Assembly: GCF_938040765.1 (NCBI RefSeq)
Contig: NZ_CALIAA010000199.1
Location: forward strand, 1-5,975
Source: an uncultured Fretibacterium sp.
Lineage (GTDB): Bacteria; Synergistota; Synergistia; Synergistales; Aminobacteriaceae
DNA: 5,975 nt
Direction: 5' to 3'
Shown: positions 5,776 through 5,975 of the stretch, in pieces
How the letters are laid out: the number at the start of each line of letters is the position of its first letter
Position numbering within the stretch: position 1 is the first letter of the stretch
The notes under the pieces: model-generated
Database searches by the model: none
Told to the model about the DNA's origin: nothing
Seen by the model: only the letters and a program-made list of their open reading frames with translations
Position numbers and translations under genes: made by a program

Positions 5776-5975
5776 TCAGGAGTCGGCCTTCTCGGTGTCC
5801 CCGTTCTTCCTCAGGATTTCCTCCCACGTGATGAAGGAGTGGTAAAAGACCTGGTCGTCGTCGTCGAGCCCGCGAGTTATCTCCGTGATGTGGCTGCGTT
5901 TGGCCTTGACCGTCTTCAGGACGTACTCCACCGCCTTGAAGGGCTTGCTGTGGGCCCCGCATGTGTAGATGTCGA
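5776..5975 (-). CDS. C-terminal end of an unrecognised protein upstream of cbiA (partial)
   Basis: The last 65 codons of a minus-strand gene enter from the right edge and end in TGA at 5776-5778. Visible pieces are DIYTCGAHSKPFKAVEYVLK, SHITEITRGLDDDDQVFYHS and FITWEEILRKNGD. The segment is soluble and mixed charged, with one Cys-Gly-Ala-His near its start and a run of four Asp. The codons show strong third-position G+C bias like cbiA, which supports real coding. The 43-base gap to cbiA suggests co-transcription and therefore a possible link to cobalamin synthesis, but I do not recognise the family from this fragment. Its start lies outside the window. Confidence 0.7.
   Translation of the reverse strand, partial: DIYTCGAHSKPFKAVEYVLKTVKAKRSHITEITRGLDDDDQVFYHSFITWEEILRKNGDTEKADS

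Noticed and set aside
4548..5831. Long plus-strand open frame opposite cbiA
   Set aside because: Same reason: an antisense shadow rich in His/Pro/Arg/Gly across two unrelated genes.
5753..5962. 69-codon minus-strand open frame at the right edge
   Set aside because: It is out of frame with the partial gene ending at 5776, whose codon bias is coherent.

Overview
The window looks like a GC-rich bacterial chromosome, probably from an anaerobe. It carries a cobyrinate a,c-diamide synthase of the CbiA type and a sodium:solute symporter in strongly G+C-biased codons. An amino-acid-fermenting anaerobe such as a member of Synergistota would fit, but the sequence does not fix the taxon.

Left part (1-2373), accessory in character. 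Bases 1-643 (minus strand) are a decayed IS30-family transposase with two in-frame stops and two frame changes, running off the left edge. Bases 644-969 hold a possible plus-strand terminator, a weak promoter candidate and a possible 31-codon ORF. The small ORF overlaps by ATGA the start of a helical, HEAT-like protein gene (970-2373, plus). That gene is one open frame apart from a single TAG at 1900-1902. Its composition is clearly less G+C-rich than the genes to its right.

Right part (2440-5975), all minus strand. From right to left in transcription order these are: the last 65 codons of an unrecognised gene; cbiA (4320-5732) 43 bp downstream of it; a near-consensus sigma-70 promoter (4250-4278); a 38-codon leader peptide with an excellent ribosome binding site (4082-4198); an intrinsic terminator (4018-4052); and a 486-residue sodium:solute symporter (2528-3988). 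A terminator with a U-tract and a second strong hairpin follow the symporter and separate it from the convergent HEAT-like gene.

The most interesting item is the symporter leader, which has the parts of a translation-dependent transcription attenuator. The leader peptide has a Phe-Tyr-Phe-Ser-Phe-Ser-Ser run. Directly after it, bases 4115-4129 can form a nearly continuous 15-position duplex with the 5' arm of the terminator, because they mimic its 3' arm. The simplest model is that ribosome stalling at Phe/Tyr codons frees the antiterminator and turns on the symporter. This suggests that the symporter is controlled by aromatic amino acid supply and may transport such a compound.
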